From assembly GCF_000221045.1 (NCBI RefSeq), contig NC_015856.1, positions 310,001 to 374,000 on the forward strand: a stretch of 64,000 nt of DNA, given 5' to 3'. Positions 13,201-20,111 of this stretch are shown here, piece by piece. The stretch comes from Collimonas fungivorans Ter331 (GTDB lineage: Bacteria; Pseudomonadota; Gammaproteobacteria; Burkholderiales; Burkholderiaceae_D). Numbering within the stretch: position 1 is the stretch's first letter; each line of letters opens with the position of its first letter. The position numbers were made by a program, and so were the translations under genes. The notes beneath the pieces were generated by a model, which saw only the letters and a list, made by a program, of their open reading frames with translations, made no database searches and had not been told where the DNA came from.

Positions 13201-16200
13201 CCGGATCCAGCGGCACATAGGCGGCACCTGCTTTCAGCACTGCCAGCAAGCCGACCACCATGGACAAGCCGCGCTCGACGCAGATCGCCACCCGGTCGTC
13301 CGGCTGGACGCCCAGTTCGCGCAGGTAATGCGCCAGCCGGTTGGCCTGGCGGTTGAGTTGGTCGTAGCTGAGCTGCTCGGCGCCATGCACCACGGCCGCT
13401 GCCTGCGGCGTGTTTGCCGCCTGCGCTTCGAACAGCTGCGGCAGCAATTGCCCAGGATAGCTAGGCTGGTCTGCGTTCCAGCTGCGGACGATCTGATGGC
13501 GCTCAGTCGCGGGCAGCACATCGATGCTGTTGATAGAGCGCTCCGGTGTCGTTTCCAGCGCCGCCACCAGGCATTCCAGCGCGGTCGTCATGAAACTGCA
13601 TACGCGCTGCGCGCCGACGGTTGACGTGACTTGCGCGGTCAAGGCGAAACCAGATCCCAGGTCGTCGATCGACAGGCTCAAGGGGTAGTTGCTGCGTTCT
13701 TCTCCCGAAATCCGGGTGATGCCTTGCCAGGCCGCCTGTTCGGCTGGCGCTGTCTCATTCGACATGCTGTGGCGGTAGTTGAGCAAGGCCGAGAACAAGG
13801 GCTGCGGCGCGGCAATCGCACTGGCGCGCTGGGCCAGCGCCAGCGAGGCATGCTCGTGTTCCATCAGTTCCACCAGCAAGGCATGGGTGCGCTGCACGCT
13901 TGCCGCCGCGCCTTGCGCATCGATCTTGATCCGCAACGGCAGCGTATTGATCAGTAAGCCCATCATGCGGTCGGCGCCTTCGCCGCCCTGCATGCGGCCG
14001 AACAGCACGGTGCCGAACACCACGTCGCTGCGGTTGGCGACCCGCGCCAGCACTTGCGCCCACGCCAGGTGGCACAGGCTGGCTGCACTGACGCCCAGTT
14101 GCCGCGCCTGTTGCCGCAGGCGCTGCGCCAGCGCGGCATCGAGCTGCATGTGCTTTTCTTCCAGTCCATCGCCGTCGCCATGCACCTCCAGCAAACCGAA
14201 CGGCGCGGTTGTTTCATCGACATCGCCCAGCATCTGGCGGAAGAAGGTTTCGTGTGTTTCGGTACTGGCGCCGAGCCGCGCCTGCGCCACGTAATTGCGG
14301 AACTGCAGGGGGACCGGCAACTGCTCCTCCTGCCCCTGCAAATATGCCGCGATCTCGGCGCGGACCACTTCCAGCGTAGTGTGATCGTTCACCAGGTGAT
14401 GGATCAAGGTCAGCAGCACCCAGCGCTGCTGACTGGCATCGTAGGCGAAACTGGTCCGCATCAGCGGCGCCTGCGTCAGGTCGAGGCGGGTATGGCGCGG
14501 ATCGAAGCGGGCCCGCAGCTGGCGTGCGACGTCGCCGTCGGCCGGATCGAGTATCAGCTCTTCCTGCACCAGCGGCGCCGAGCGCCAGACCACCTGCAGC
14601 GGTTCCGGCACGCCTTCCCAGACGATGGCGGTGCGCAGCACGTCGTGCCGCTGGATCACGGCTTGCAAAGCTGCCAGATAAGAATCGAGTCGTGCCCGGG
14701 TGTCGAAACCGGTCAGTCCCACCAGCAGGTAGGGATCGCCTTCTTTCGCCATCAAGTGGTGGAACAGGATGCCTTCCTGCAACGGCGCCAGCGGATAAAT
14801 ATCCTGTACATTGGCGGCGCCGCCCGGAACGTTGCCGACAACGCTGGCGATTTCAGCGTCGTTCAGCGTCACCATCGGCAGCATCGCCGGTGTGATGAGT
14901 TCACATCCTTCCGGAATCAGGCTGGCCGGCACCGCAACCAGCCGGCTTTCCGCGCCGATTGCCGCGGCCAGTCCGGCCAGGGTCGGGGAGGAAAACAGGG
15001 CGCGCACTTCGGCTTGCAGACCTTGCTGGCGCATCTTTTCCATCAGGGTCACGGCCAGCAGCGAATGGCCGCCCAGTGAGAAGAAGTTGTCGTGGCGGCC
15101 GATGGGTTCGATCTGCAGCAGTTCCGACCAGATGGCCGCCAGGGCGGTTTCGGTTTCTCCCTCTGGCGCGACATAAGCTCGCACGGCATAGGCATCGCCC
15201 TCGGGCGCCGGCAGGTTCTTGCGGTCCAGCTTGCCGTTCGGCGTCAATGGCAGCGCTGGCAGCGCGACGTAGGCTGCCGGCACCATATAGTCCGGCACAT
15301 TGAGGCTGAGGTGCGCACGCAGCGTCTCGGCGTCGACTTCTTGATTGACCACGATGTAGGCTACCAGGCGCTTGTCGCCGGGAGTATCTTCGCGTGCGAT
15401 CACTATCGCTTCGCGGATCGCCGGATGGGCCGCCAACTGGGTTTCGATTTCGCCCAGCTCGATGCGGAAGCCGCGGATCTTGACCTGGAAATCGTTGCGG
15501 CCCAGGTAGACCAGGTTGCCGTCCGCCTGCCAGCGCGCCAGGTCGCCGGTCTTGTACAGGCGTGCGCCAGGCAGCGATGAGAATGGGTCGGGCACAAAAC
15601 GCTGTTCGGTCAGTTCGGCCTGGTTCAGATAACCGCGCGCCACGCCGGCGCCGCCGATGTACAACTCGCCCGCCACGCCAACCGGCACCGGCTGGCCCAG
15701 GCTGTCCAGCAGATACGCCTGGGTGTTGGCAATCGGCCGGCCGATATGCAGGACTTCGTCCGCCGCGGTCAGGCGGCCGGAAGTGGCCACCACCGTGGCC
15801 TCGGTCGGGCCGTAATTGTTGACCAGCGAGAACGGCAAGCCTGCCTGCGGAGCGTGGCGCAGGCGATCGCCGCCGGTCAGCAAATGGCGCAGGTGCGGAT
15901 TGACGATGCCGTTGCTCAAGGCATATTCGGCCATCGGTGTCGGCAGGAAGCTGACGTCCAGCGGCTGCTCGCGCCACCATGCCAGGACGGTGGCGGCATC
16001 GTCGTCCTGCAGCGGCAGCAGCAGGGTGGCGCCGACGCTCAGGGTCGGCCAGATTTCCCACACGGCGGCATCGAACCCTAGCCGCGCCACGCAGGAAGTG
16101 CGGTGGCCCGCCTGCACATCGAATGCTGCGTTATGCCAATGCACCAGGTTGTTCAGGTTCCGGTGTTCGATCATCACACCCTTCGGCGTGCCGGTCGAGC

Positions 16201-18100
16201 CCGAGGTGTAGATCACATAAGCCAGGTGGGATGGCGCGAGCTGGCTGCTATCCGGATTGTGCTCCGGATATTCGCTCCAGGCTGGCGCCTGCAGGTCCAG
16301 CAGCGGCAGGCTGGCAGGGATTGTCGCCAGCACCTGCTGCCACTCGCCTTCGATGCCGGCCTGCGTCAATACCACCCGTGGCGCGCTGTCGTTCAGCATG
16401 TGCGCCAGCCGTTCCGCCGGATACGCCGGATCCAGCGGCACATAGGCGGCACCTGCTTTCAGCACTGCCAGCAAGCCGACCACCATGGACAAGCCGCGCT
16501 CGACGCAGATCGCCACCCGGTCGTCCGGCTGGACGCCCAGTTCGCGCAGGTAATGCGCCAGCCGGTTGGCCTGGCGGTTGAGTTGGTCGTAGCTGAGCTG
16601 CTCGGCGCCATGCACCACGGCCGCTGCCTGCGGCGTGTTTGCCGCCTGCGCCTCGAACAGCTGCGGCAGCAAGGACGATGGATAATCGGCTTGGGTTGCA
16701 TTCCAGGCCGTGACGATCTGATGGCGCTCCGCCTCGGCGAGCAACGGCAGCCGGTCGATCATGCAATCGGCGCCGCCGACGACGGCAGCCATCAGCAAGG
16801 CCATGCGGCTTTGTATCCTGGCGACTTCATCGCGTGTGAAATGGCGTGTGTTGTAATCGAACACCACCAGCACATCCTGGTCCCGGTGGAAATCCCGCAA
16901 CGACATGGCCAGCGGCGTCTGCTCGAAGCCATGGTCCAGCTTGACGCCGCTGGCCATGCCGTCGCCCATGGGGAAATCGGTATCGAAAACTTCATACGAC
17001 AGCGAGACGTCGAACAACTGGCGATAACCGTTTTGCACGACATTGTGGGCGCGGTTGATTTCCACGATAGGGAAGCGCTGGTGGCGGTAGCAGCGGCGCA
17101 GTTCTTTTGCGACGGCCGCCATCGCCTGGCTGAACGGTTGCTGGCGGTCCAGCGCGATCGCCACCGGAATGATCGACGAGAACATGCCGAAGGTGTTTTT
17201 TTCGCGGGCGTTGCTGCGGTTATGGATAGGCACGCCGATGACGACCTCGTCCAGGTCGTTGGCGCGCGCGAAATAAACGCTGATCAGGGCCAGCATGAAA
17301 TCCGAGGCGGAAAAGCCATGGGCTGCCGCAAACGCTGTCATCTGCTCGAACAGGGGGCGTTCAATAGACCAGTAGACCTGTTCGCTGGGCGCCAGTGTCT
17401 TGGCTGAAAGCGCGCTGTCGCCGGGGACCAGCCGCGCAGGCAGTTGCGTGAAACGCTGGCGCCAGAATTCCTTGTCGAGCGCAAACCGGGCGGAGGAGAA
17501 GTAATCCTGATCCTTGGCGATGAAGTCCAGGTAGGAGGGTGCTGCTTCGGCGACTGTCTCATCCAGTCCGAGCAGCCGGTTGTAGGTGCTGGCGATGCTG
17601 GCGAAACTCTGCGAGGTGCTGATGCCGTCGGCGACCAGGTGGTGGTAGCACAGCAGCCAGTAATAGCGCGCAGGACCCACGCGTATCAGTTCCATTTTCC
17701 ATAGCAGCCCGCCGTGCAGGTCGAACGGCTGCTTGAACACTTGCTCCATGCGCTGCCGGGCGCGCAGGTCGCCATCGGCTTCGGCGGAAAAATCCAGCAC
17801 CGGCAAGTCAAAATCCACCGACGGCAACACTTGTTGCCGCGCCACGCCGCCGGCCTTGACCAGCACCAGCCGGGCAGCATCGTTCTCCATCGCGAAATGG
17901 CGGATGGCTTGCTGCAGTACGAGCGGATCGATGGCGGCATCGATTTTTGCCGCCAGGCCGATGTTGTAATAGGGGATGCCGGGATTGAGCAACTGGTCCA
18001 GCCAGACCACTTGCTGTACGGAAGAAAGTTCATGGACGGACGTTTGGGCGTCGTTGGCCAGCGCGCCTGGTGCTGCAGATATTTCAACCGGATTCGACAT
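1223..18100 (-). CDS. Five-module non-ribosomal peptide synthetase with starter C domain and thioesterase (lipopeptide type)
   Basis: A 5625-residue synthetase. The ATG at 18100 follows AGAGG and is preferred to an upstream in-frame start at 18178. Approximate domains: starter C (20-450, HHLVADG near 155); A1 (476-970); carrier PCP1 (LGGHSL near 1008); dual E/C (about 1100-1540, HHLMAKEGD near 1117, HHLVNDH near 1236); A2 (1552-2060); PCP2 (2100); second dual E/C (HHLMAKEGD near 2207); A3 (2643-3140); PCP3 (3177); C4 (HHIVSDG near 3372); A4 (3700-4205); PCP4 (4243); C5 (HHIVADG near 4437); A5 (4763-5260); PCP5 (5300); TE (5340-5625, GWSFGG near 5429, GTHQS as His motif). Specificity codes read by eye: A1 DAW(F/L)LGNVV, Leu; A2 DFWNIGMVH, Thr; A3 DAVFMGCAY, unassigned; A4 DVWHMSLVD, Ser; A5 DAMFLGCTY, unassigned. 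The dual E/C domains imply D-Leu and D-Thr, and the starter C domain implies N-acylation. No MbtH or phosphopantetheinyl transferase gene is nearby. Product identity is inference. Confidence 0.95.
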   Translation of the reverse strand: MSNPVEISAAPGALANDAQTSVHELSSVQQVVWLDQLLNPGIPYYNIGLAAKIDAAIDPLVLQQAIRHFAMENDAARLVLVKAGGVARQQVLPSVDFDLPVLDFSAEADGDLRARQRMEQVFKQPFDLHGGLLWKMELIRVGPARYYWLLCYHHLVADGISTSQSFASIASTYNRLLGLDETVAEAAPSYLDFIAKDQDYFSSARFALDKEFWRQRFTQLPARLVPGDSALSAKTLAPSEQVYWSIERPLFEQMTAFAAAHGFSASDFMLALISVYFARANDLDEVVIGVPIHNRSNAREKNTFGMFSSIIPVAIALDRQQPFSQAMAAVAKELRRCYRHQRFPIVEINRAHNVVQNGYRQLFDVSLSYEVFDTDFPMGDGMASGVKLDHGFEQTPLAMSLRDFHRDQDVLVVFDYNTRHFTRDEVARIQSRMALLMAAVVGGADCMIDRLPLLAEAERHQIVTAWNATQADYPSSLLPQLFEAQAANTPQAAAVVHGAEQLSYDQLNRQANRLAHYLRELGVQPDDRVAICVERGLSMVVGLLAVLKAGAAYVPLDPAYPAERLAHMLNDSAPRVVLTQAGIEGEWQQVLATIPASLPLLDLQAPAWSEYPEHNPDSSQLAPSHLAYVIYTSGSTGTPKGVMIEHRNLNNLVHWHNAAFDVQAGHRTSCVARLGFDAAVWEIWPTLSVGATLLLPLQDDDAATVLAWWREQPLDVSFLPTPMAEYALSNGIVNPHLRHLLTGGDRLRHAPQAGLPFSLVNNYGPTEATVVATSGRLTAADEVLHIGRPIANTQAYLLDSLGQPVPVGVAGELYIGGAGVARGYLNQAELTEQRFVPDPFSSLPGARLYKTGDLARWQADGNLVYLGRNDFQVKIRGFRIELGEIETQLAAHPAIREAIVIAREDTPGDKRLVAYIVVNQEVDAETLRAHLSLNVPDYMVPAAYVALPALPLTPNGKLDRKNLPAPEGDAYAVRAYVAPEGETETALAAIWSELLQIEPIGRHDNFFSLGGHSLLAVTLMEKMRQQGLQAEVRALFSSPTLAGLAAAIGAESRLVAVPASLIPEGCELITPAMLPMVTLNDAEIASVVGNVPGGAANVQDIYPLAPLQEGILFHHLMAKEGDPYLLVGLTGFDTRARLDSYLAALQAVIQRHDVLRTAIVWEGVPEPLQVVWRSAPLVQEELILDPADGDVARQLRARFDPRHTRLDLTQAPLMRTSFAYDASQQRWVLLTLIHHLVNDHTTLEVVRAEIAAYLQGQEEQLPVPLQFRNYVAQARLGASTETHETFFRQMLGDVDETTAPFGLLEVHGDGDGLEEKHMQLDAALAQRLRQQARQLGVSAASLCHLAWAQVLARVANRSDVVFGTVLFGRMQGGEGADRMMGLLINTLPLRIKIDAQGAAASVQRTHALLVELMEHEHASLALAQRASAIAAPQPLFSALLNYRHSMSNETAPAEQAAWQGITRISGEERSNYPLSLSIDDLGSGFALTAQVTSTVGAQRVCSFMTTALECLVAALETTPERSINSIDVLPATERHQIVRSWNADQPSYPGQLLPQLFEAQAANTPQAAAVVHGAEQLSYDQLNRQANRLAHYLRELGVQPDDRVAICVERGLSMVVGLLAVLKAGAAYVPLDPAYPAERLAHMLNDSAPRVVLTQAGIEGGWQQVRATIAAGLPVLDLRTPAWNAYPDYNPDSSHLAPSDMAYVIYTSGSTGAPKGVMVEHRNVTRLFAATDAWFHFGAEDVWSLFHSFAFDFSVWEIWGALLHGGRLVVVPLETARSAEDFYRLLCREKVTILNQTPSAFRQLIAAQGGSTKTHQLRHVIFGGEALEPATLVPWYAQNQGCATRLINMYGITETTVHVTYQPIEAADTARGGVSPIGVRIPDLTVYLLDVQGEPAPVGVPGELYIGGAGVARGYLNRPELTEQRFIPDPFSQEPDARLYKTGDLARWQADGSLVYLGRNDFQVKIRGFRIELGEIETQLASHPAIREAVVIAREDSPGDKRLVAYIVVNQEVDAETLRAHLSLNIPDYMVPAAYVTLESLPLTTNGKLDRKNLPAPDSDAYAVSGYEAPQGETEIALAAIWSALLQIERIGRHDNFFSLGGHSLLAVTLMERMRQQGLQAEVRALFSSPTLAGLAASIGEESRLVNVPANLIPSGCETITPEMLPMVTLNDAEIASVVGNVPGGAANVQDIYPLAPLQEGILFHHLMAKEGDPYLLVGLTGFDTRQRLEAYLAALQGVIQRHDVLRTAIVWEGVPEPLQVVWRSAPLVQEELILDPADGDVARQLRARFDPRHTRLDLTQAPLMRTSFAYDAVQRRWVLLTLMHHLVSDHTTLEVVHAEIAAHLQGQEAQLPVPLQFRNYVAQARLGGNTEVHETFFRQMLADVDEPTAPFGLLEVHGDGGGLEEGHVRLSATLSRRLRQQARQLGVSAASLCHLAWAQVLARVANRSEVVFGTVLFGRMQGGEGADRMMGLLVNTLPLRLNIDTQGAAASVRHTHALLAQLMEHEHASLALAQRASAIAAPQPLFSALLNYRHSVLGEPSPAEQAIWQGITQISGEERSNYPLSLSIDDLGSDFALTAQVTPTVGAQRVCGFMAAALEGLVTALEAEPERAVNSIDVMPAEERHQVVSKWNATQAQHPAPLLPQLFEAQAAKAPQAVAVVHGPAQLSYAELNRQANQLAHHLRQLGVKRNDRIVLQLERSLPLIVAMLAVLKCGAAYLPIDASLPEERKIFMANDSGASVLLTLSGNRWPARAALVRIDLDQIAAGTYAADNLTPGGDDETIAYIMYTSGSTGQPKGVLVPQRGIKRLVLENGYAAFDASDRIAFAANPAFDASTVEIWGALLNGGRIVVIDKEIFLDPLHLAGALEQQGITTLFLTTAVFNQCAAIMPEAFSRLRFLMTGGERCDPAAFARVLEAGGPRHLIHCYGPTEATAYATTYEVTAVDAAQATIPIGRPIASTQIYLLDAQGEPVPVGVAGEMYIGGSGIARGYLNRDELTAERFIADRFSGRPGALLYRTGDLARWQQDGNLVHLGRNDFQVKLRGFRIELGEIEARLAAHPAVREAVVIVREDSPGDKRLVAYIVTAEEIDAAALRAHLSAGMPEYMVPAAYVALAALPLTANGKLDRKHLPAPETEAYAASGYVAPEGESETALAAIWSQLLRVERIGRYDNFFTLGGHSLVAVQMISRIRQSFNIEVAISALFEFPALLDFCAELLASGHSVRPPLTAASGAERELLSFAQQRLWFLEQMGGVSHAYHIPLGLQLRGELDRVALVQALERLVFRHEALRTSFVAREGHGAIQRVAAADVSHFQLLEHDLRHHPEREAELERLLAEEAARPFDLAQGPLIRGLLLQETRTQHTLLITAHHIVSDGWSTGLLLDEISALYNAYRQGAHDPLPALAVQYPDYAAWQRRWMSGAVLEQQTAYWKQSLAGAPTLLELPTDHPRPPQQDYAGASIDTRLDAALTRKLKALSQRHGSTLYMTLLSSWALLLGRLAGQDDVVVGTPAANRNQHEVENLIGFFVNTLALRISLPENATVASLLAHVKQQSLAAQQHQEVPFEQVVEHARPVRSMAHSPLFQVMFSWQNAPQGKLQLSGLELTPLAVRQVTAKFDLTLSLGEAGDELAGSLEYATALFEPKTVERYLGYWHRLLEAMVADDAQQIARLPMLGAAERRQLVTGWNVTQVIYPERESLLHQLCEAQAERTPQAVAVEQGSEQLSYAELNRRANQLAHYLRELGVQPDDRVAICAERSVSMVVALLGVLKAGAAYVPLDPAYPADRLAYMLSDSAPRVVLTQAGIEGSWQQVRATIPSSLPVLDLQAPNWDAYPDHNPASSHLLPSDLAYVIYTSGSTGKPKGVMNEHRGVVNRMLWMQQAYGLEQHDVVLQKTPFSFDVSVWEFFWPLMVGAKLVMAKPDGHKDPRYLNEVIRTAGVTTLHFVPSMLQVFAAHDEAAGCASIVRVMCSGEALPASLVRSFHALLPRAQLHNLYGPTEAAVDVTAWACVAGETPAAIPIGKPVANTSVYILDAVGEPTPVGVAGELHIGGVQVARGYLNRPELTEQRFVPDPFSPLPGARLYKTGDLARWQADGNLVYLGRNDFQVKIRGFRIELGEIETQLATHPAIREAVVIAREDSPGDKRLVAYIVVNQEVDAETLRAHLSAGMPEYMVPAAYVTLAALPLTPNGKLDRKNLPAPDGDAYAAGAYAAPEGETEIALAAIWSELLQIERIGRHDNFFSLGGHSLLAVQMISRLRQAFRVEVALNTLFMHPFFADFAATLSASDASIRPPMTATVGAERELLSFAQQRLWFLEQMGEVRQAYHVPLGLQLRGELDRVALVQALERLVFRHEALRTSFIPQPGHGAVQHVAAAEVSHFQLLEHDLRHHPERDAERERLFAEEAAAPFDLARGPLIRGRLLQETRTQHTLLITMHHIVADGWSIGVLLNEISALYNAYRQGEHDPLPALAVQYPDYAAWQRSWMSGTVLAQHTAYWTESLAGAPTLLELPTDHQRPPQQDYAGAWVDTVLDGTLAKKLKALSQRHGTTLHMTLLSSWALLLGRLAGQDDVVIGTPTANRNQQEVEGLIGFFVNTLALRIHLPEHATVATLLTHVRQQSLAAQQHQEIPFEQVVEHTHPLRSMAHSPLFQVMFAWQNAPQGRLSLAGLELTQLPFKQVTAKFDLTLSLGESGDTIAGVLEYATALFERSTVERYLGYWQRLLAAMVEDDTQQIARLAILSADERRRIITTWNATEADNPQAALPQLFEAQAARTPQAVAVVHGAEQLSYAELNRRANRLAHHLHELGVKPGDRLVLQLERSSQLIVAELAILKCGAAYVPIDPALPDERKIFMAGDSGAGFVLTLAGASWPALAALARINLDDATGTAYAADNLAPAGDDEAIAYIMYTSGSTGQPKGVMVPQRGIKRLVLENGYAAFDASDRIAFAANPAFDASTMEIWGALLNGGRVVVIDKDVFLDPLRFADALDRQGVTALFITTAVFNQCAAIVPEAFGKLRYLLTGGERCDPAAFARVLAAGKPEHLIHCYGPTETTTYATTYEIAAVDASQATIPIGRPIANTQVYLLDIHGEPVPVGVTGEIYIGGAGVACGYLNRAELTEERFVPDRFSGRPGALLYRTGDLARWQADGNLVHLGRNDFQVKIRGFRIELGEIEAKLVAHPAVREAVVIAREDNPGDKRLVAYIVANENADAEEAGAETLRSHLSVNMPEYMVPAAYVMLAALPLTPNGKLDRKHLPAPAADAYAVGGYAAPEGEIENVLAGIWSELLQIERVGRHANFFSLGGHSLSILQVVNLLKQKGVRVSASDVFTYPTIAGLAEHIAQLNPLETENCAVLIRAGGRQRPLFLMHEGSGLLIYAHMLATHINPDIPVYGLPPVPLDQPQLSTVQSMAARMVGLVRAVQPHGPYRLAGWSFGGALAYEVAQQFINEGQEVEFIGLFDTHCSIGDDDEREWKLGDKQLMLTLLEAAAGNDPVLKAAMEKLKAAAPDIDVPTLLQMARRNGLFPSGFSLQGLLQLMENSRTIIRAYGDYAAQPIGVPVHFYSAVGDTVNEPLRGWGAVVPEMLLRLVPVPGTHQSMMISPHIEVFAHALNTALQPAKLEGELASLQP
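13200..13426 (-). repeat. NRPS internal repeat, copy in A2 (identical to 16425-16651)
   Basis: This 227-bp block at the start of adenylation domain A2 matches 16425-16651 in A1 base for base, as far as I can compare by eye. The first differences are immediately outside at both ends. Silent positions are conserved too, which points to recent recombination or gene conversion rather than protein-level constraint. Confidence 0.85.
16425..16651 (-). repeat. NRPS internal repeat, copy in A1 (identical to 13200-13426)
   Basis: Partner of the block at 13200-13426. It encodes the A-domain segment from the region of the DQLNRQANRLAHYLRELGV stretch to the LDPAYPAERL stretch. The dual E/C domains near 11100-11500 and 14400-14760, and A3 versus A5, are also very similar but carry scattered differences. 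Confidence 0.85.
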
Positions 18101-18653
18101 AAAAACCTCTAGGCAGTGTTTTGACAACAATCGAAAAATAAGGAAGCGCTCTGCGTCTCCCGGGCCGCCGCATGCCACGGCTATGTGGCTAGCCGAGGTC
18201 GGTTCCGGGTCGAAGCAGGGTCTTAAGGGATGCTGCTGGAGGCGGTTGCCTTAGTGGTGAGAGAGCATGGACAAAGCTGCTGAAGGGTGAGCGCGCGCAT
18301 GGAATTCTCTTGGCTTGGAAACAAATTTGTGACGGACACCAGTTGCAGTAACCGACCTTTGATGACGGCGGCCGTAAAGGCAGCCAGCCGCAGCATTTAC
18401 TGGTTACGAAGCAAAAGTGGCAACGATGCTGCAAGTAGGAAGCGGAGCAGCTTTGTTACTTTACAGAAAGTAAAAAACGCCGAAACTGTCACTATTCACA
18501 GGTTGTTGCATTGCAGAAAACCCCAGTAAACTAGTGCGCACGCAGTTTTCCGATTGCATTTTTCGCAAGATATATGGCATTTTCCCCGGCGGCCCAGGCA
18601 GTCGGCTTTTCCTCCCCCAAGCCACGCCGGATTCCAAAACACAAGCTCCCGCC
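18101..18653. other. Divergent intergenic region between NRPS and MFS exporter
   Basis: About 550 bp separate the NRPS start (minus) from the chosen MFS start (plus), so both promoters should lie here. AGAGG, the NRPS ribosome binding site, is at the left end. I see no convincing -35/-10 pair and no lux box. The one clear structured element is the palindrome at 18456-18473. The MFS frame stays open back to a GTG at 18534. Confidence 0.6.
18456..18473. promoter_or_regulatory. Palindrome TTACTTT-ACAG-AAAGTAA, probable operator
   Basis: A perfect 7-bp inverted repeat with a 4-bp spacer in the NRPS/MFS divergent region, inside an AT-rich patch. The size and symmetry suit a dimeric repressor of the TetR or MarR kind, but no such regulator is encoded in the window. 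Confidence 0.5.
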
Positions 18654-19922
18654 ATGACCGAGATGACCGAAGAACTAGCAGCAGAAACCGCGGTTCCCGC
18701 CAGCCAGGCAGGGTTGCCGCCGATACTCATGCATCGCGGTTTCCTGCTGCTGATGCTGGGTTGTTTCGCTGCATTCCTGGGGGAGCAGCTGACCACGGTG
18801 GCATTGCCCTGGCTGGTGCTGAAACTGAGCAATGACAGCCTGGCCCTGGGCACCGCCGTGGCGGTGATGGCGCTGCCGAAAATCCTGTTCCTGGTGGTGG
18901 CCGGCGTGCTGGTCGACCGGCACTCGCCGCGCACCGTGCTGATATGCGCCTCGGCCGGCGGCATGGTGTTGCTGGCAGGAGTCGGCGTGATGCTGATGTA
19001 TGACTTGCTGGCGCTGTGGATGATGTATCTGTTTGCCTGCGGGATGGGACTGGCGGGCGCTTTTGCGATTCCGGCCAGGGTCGCCATACTGCCGAGGCTG
19101 ATCGACCCGCGGCAATTGCAGCCGGCTAACGCAATATTGATGGGCATCACCCAGGTCTCGCTGCTGGGCGGGCCGCTGCTGGCCGGATTGCTGGCGGCGT
19201 CGACGGATGGACTGGGATTGGTTTTCTTGCTGAATGCGTGCTGTTTCCTGATCGCCACAGTCACCGTACCGCGCTTGCAGCCGCGTGCGCAACCGGCGCC
19301 GGAGCATCAGGCGGCGCTGCTTGCCTCCATCGTTCCAGCCGCAAAATGGCTGTGGTCCGACGGCGTGCTGAGGACGCTGATCGGTTACTGGGCAGTCGTC
19401 ACCTTGCTGCTGGCAGGGCCGGTGCAGGTCGGGTTGCCGCTCTGGGTGGATCGCCAGCTGGGCGGCGGCGCCTCGGCGTTCGGGATACTGATTGCCGCCA
19501 ACGGCCTGGGGCAGCTGATCGGCATCGTGTTTTCCGGCCTGCGCGCCCGGAAAGTGGTCCATCTTGGCGTCGCGGTCTGCGTGATCGACGGCCTGGCCGG
19601 CCTGGCCGTGTTCGGCATGGGATTCACCCATGTCCTGGAAGTGGGCCTGGCGCTGATGCTGGCGGTCGGCGTGGGCGCCGGCTACGTGCAGGTAGGATTG
19701 TTCACCTGGATACAGCGCCGGATCCCGACCGAGCTGCACGGCCGGGTGCTCAGCATACTGATGCTGGTCCTGATCACGATTGCGCCGCTGTCGGCGCTGC
19801 TTGCGGGTTACCTGATCCTGTACGTGACGCCGTCCCGGTTGTTCATGTACGGCGGCCTGCTGCTGTCGCTGTTCGCCATGCTCATGCTGCTTCATCCGAA
19901 ACTGAGGAAACTGCGGAACTAG
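18654..19922 (+). CDS. MFS efflux transporter (DHA3/EntS-like), probable exporter of the NRPS product
   Basis: A 422-residue membrane protein with about 12 predicted helices. The first (after RGFLLLMLGCF) carries the GEQLTTVALPWLVLKL pattern usual for MFS_3/DHA3 exporters, followed by the loop 2-3 motif VAGVLVDRHSPRTVL. A related loop, SGLRARKVVHLGV, occurs in the C-terminal half. The start is uncertain: ATG at 18654 gives a normal-length protein with a short cytoplasmic tail, while a GTG at 18534 would add 40 unlikely residues, and neither has a clear ribosome binding site. It is divergent from the NRPS, an arrangement common for siderophore and lipopeptide exporters such as EntS. Export of the NRPS product is inference from position and family. 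Confidence 0.85.
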   Translation: MTEMTEELAAETAVPASQAGLPPILMHRGFLLLMLGCFAAFLGEQLTTVALPWLVLKLSNDSLALGTAVAVMALPKILFLVVAGVLVDRHSPRTVLICASAGGMVLLAGVGVMLMYDLLALWMMYLFACGMGLAGAFAIPARVAILPRLIDPRQLQPANAILMGITQVSLLGGPLLAGLLAASTDGLGLVFLLNACCFLIATVTVPRLQPRAQPAPEHQAALLASIVPAAKWLWSDGVLRTLIGYWAVVTLLLAGPVQVGLPLWVDRQLGGGASAFGILIAANGLGQLIGIVFSGLRARKVVHLGVAVCVIDGLAGLAVFGMGFTHVLEVGLALMLAVGVGAGYVQVGLFTWIQRRIPTELHGRVLSILMLVLITIAPLSALLAGYLILYVTPSRLFMYGGLLLSLFAMLMLLHPKLRKLRN

Positions 19923-20111
19923 CATCGCTGCAAATTGGCCGTCGCAAAATGGCAAACGGCGATTCGCTGTAGAATATTTCTATGCAGAAAGGAACTGTCG
20001 TCCTGTGCATCGGTCAGACTTGAAACAGACGTGACGCTGTCGTCGGCAGGAAGATGGCGGCGGTGCTTTCTGTTCGTCCTGTATCTGTTTCAGAAACGGA
20101 GTTCCACGGTC

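Noticed and set aside
18534-18653. GTG start giving a longer MFS protein
   Set aside because: The extra 40 residues look unlike an MFS N-terminus and there is no ribosome binding site; the ATG at 18654 gives a normal length.
19935-20111. Upstream extension of the sedolisin frame
   Set aside because: Cys/Arg-rich, not propeptide-like, and the ATG at 20112 has a ribosome binding site.
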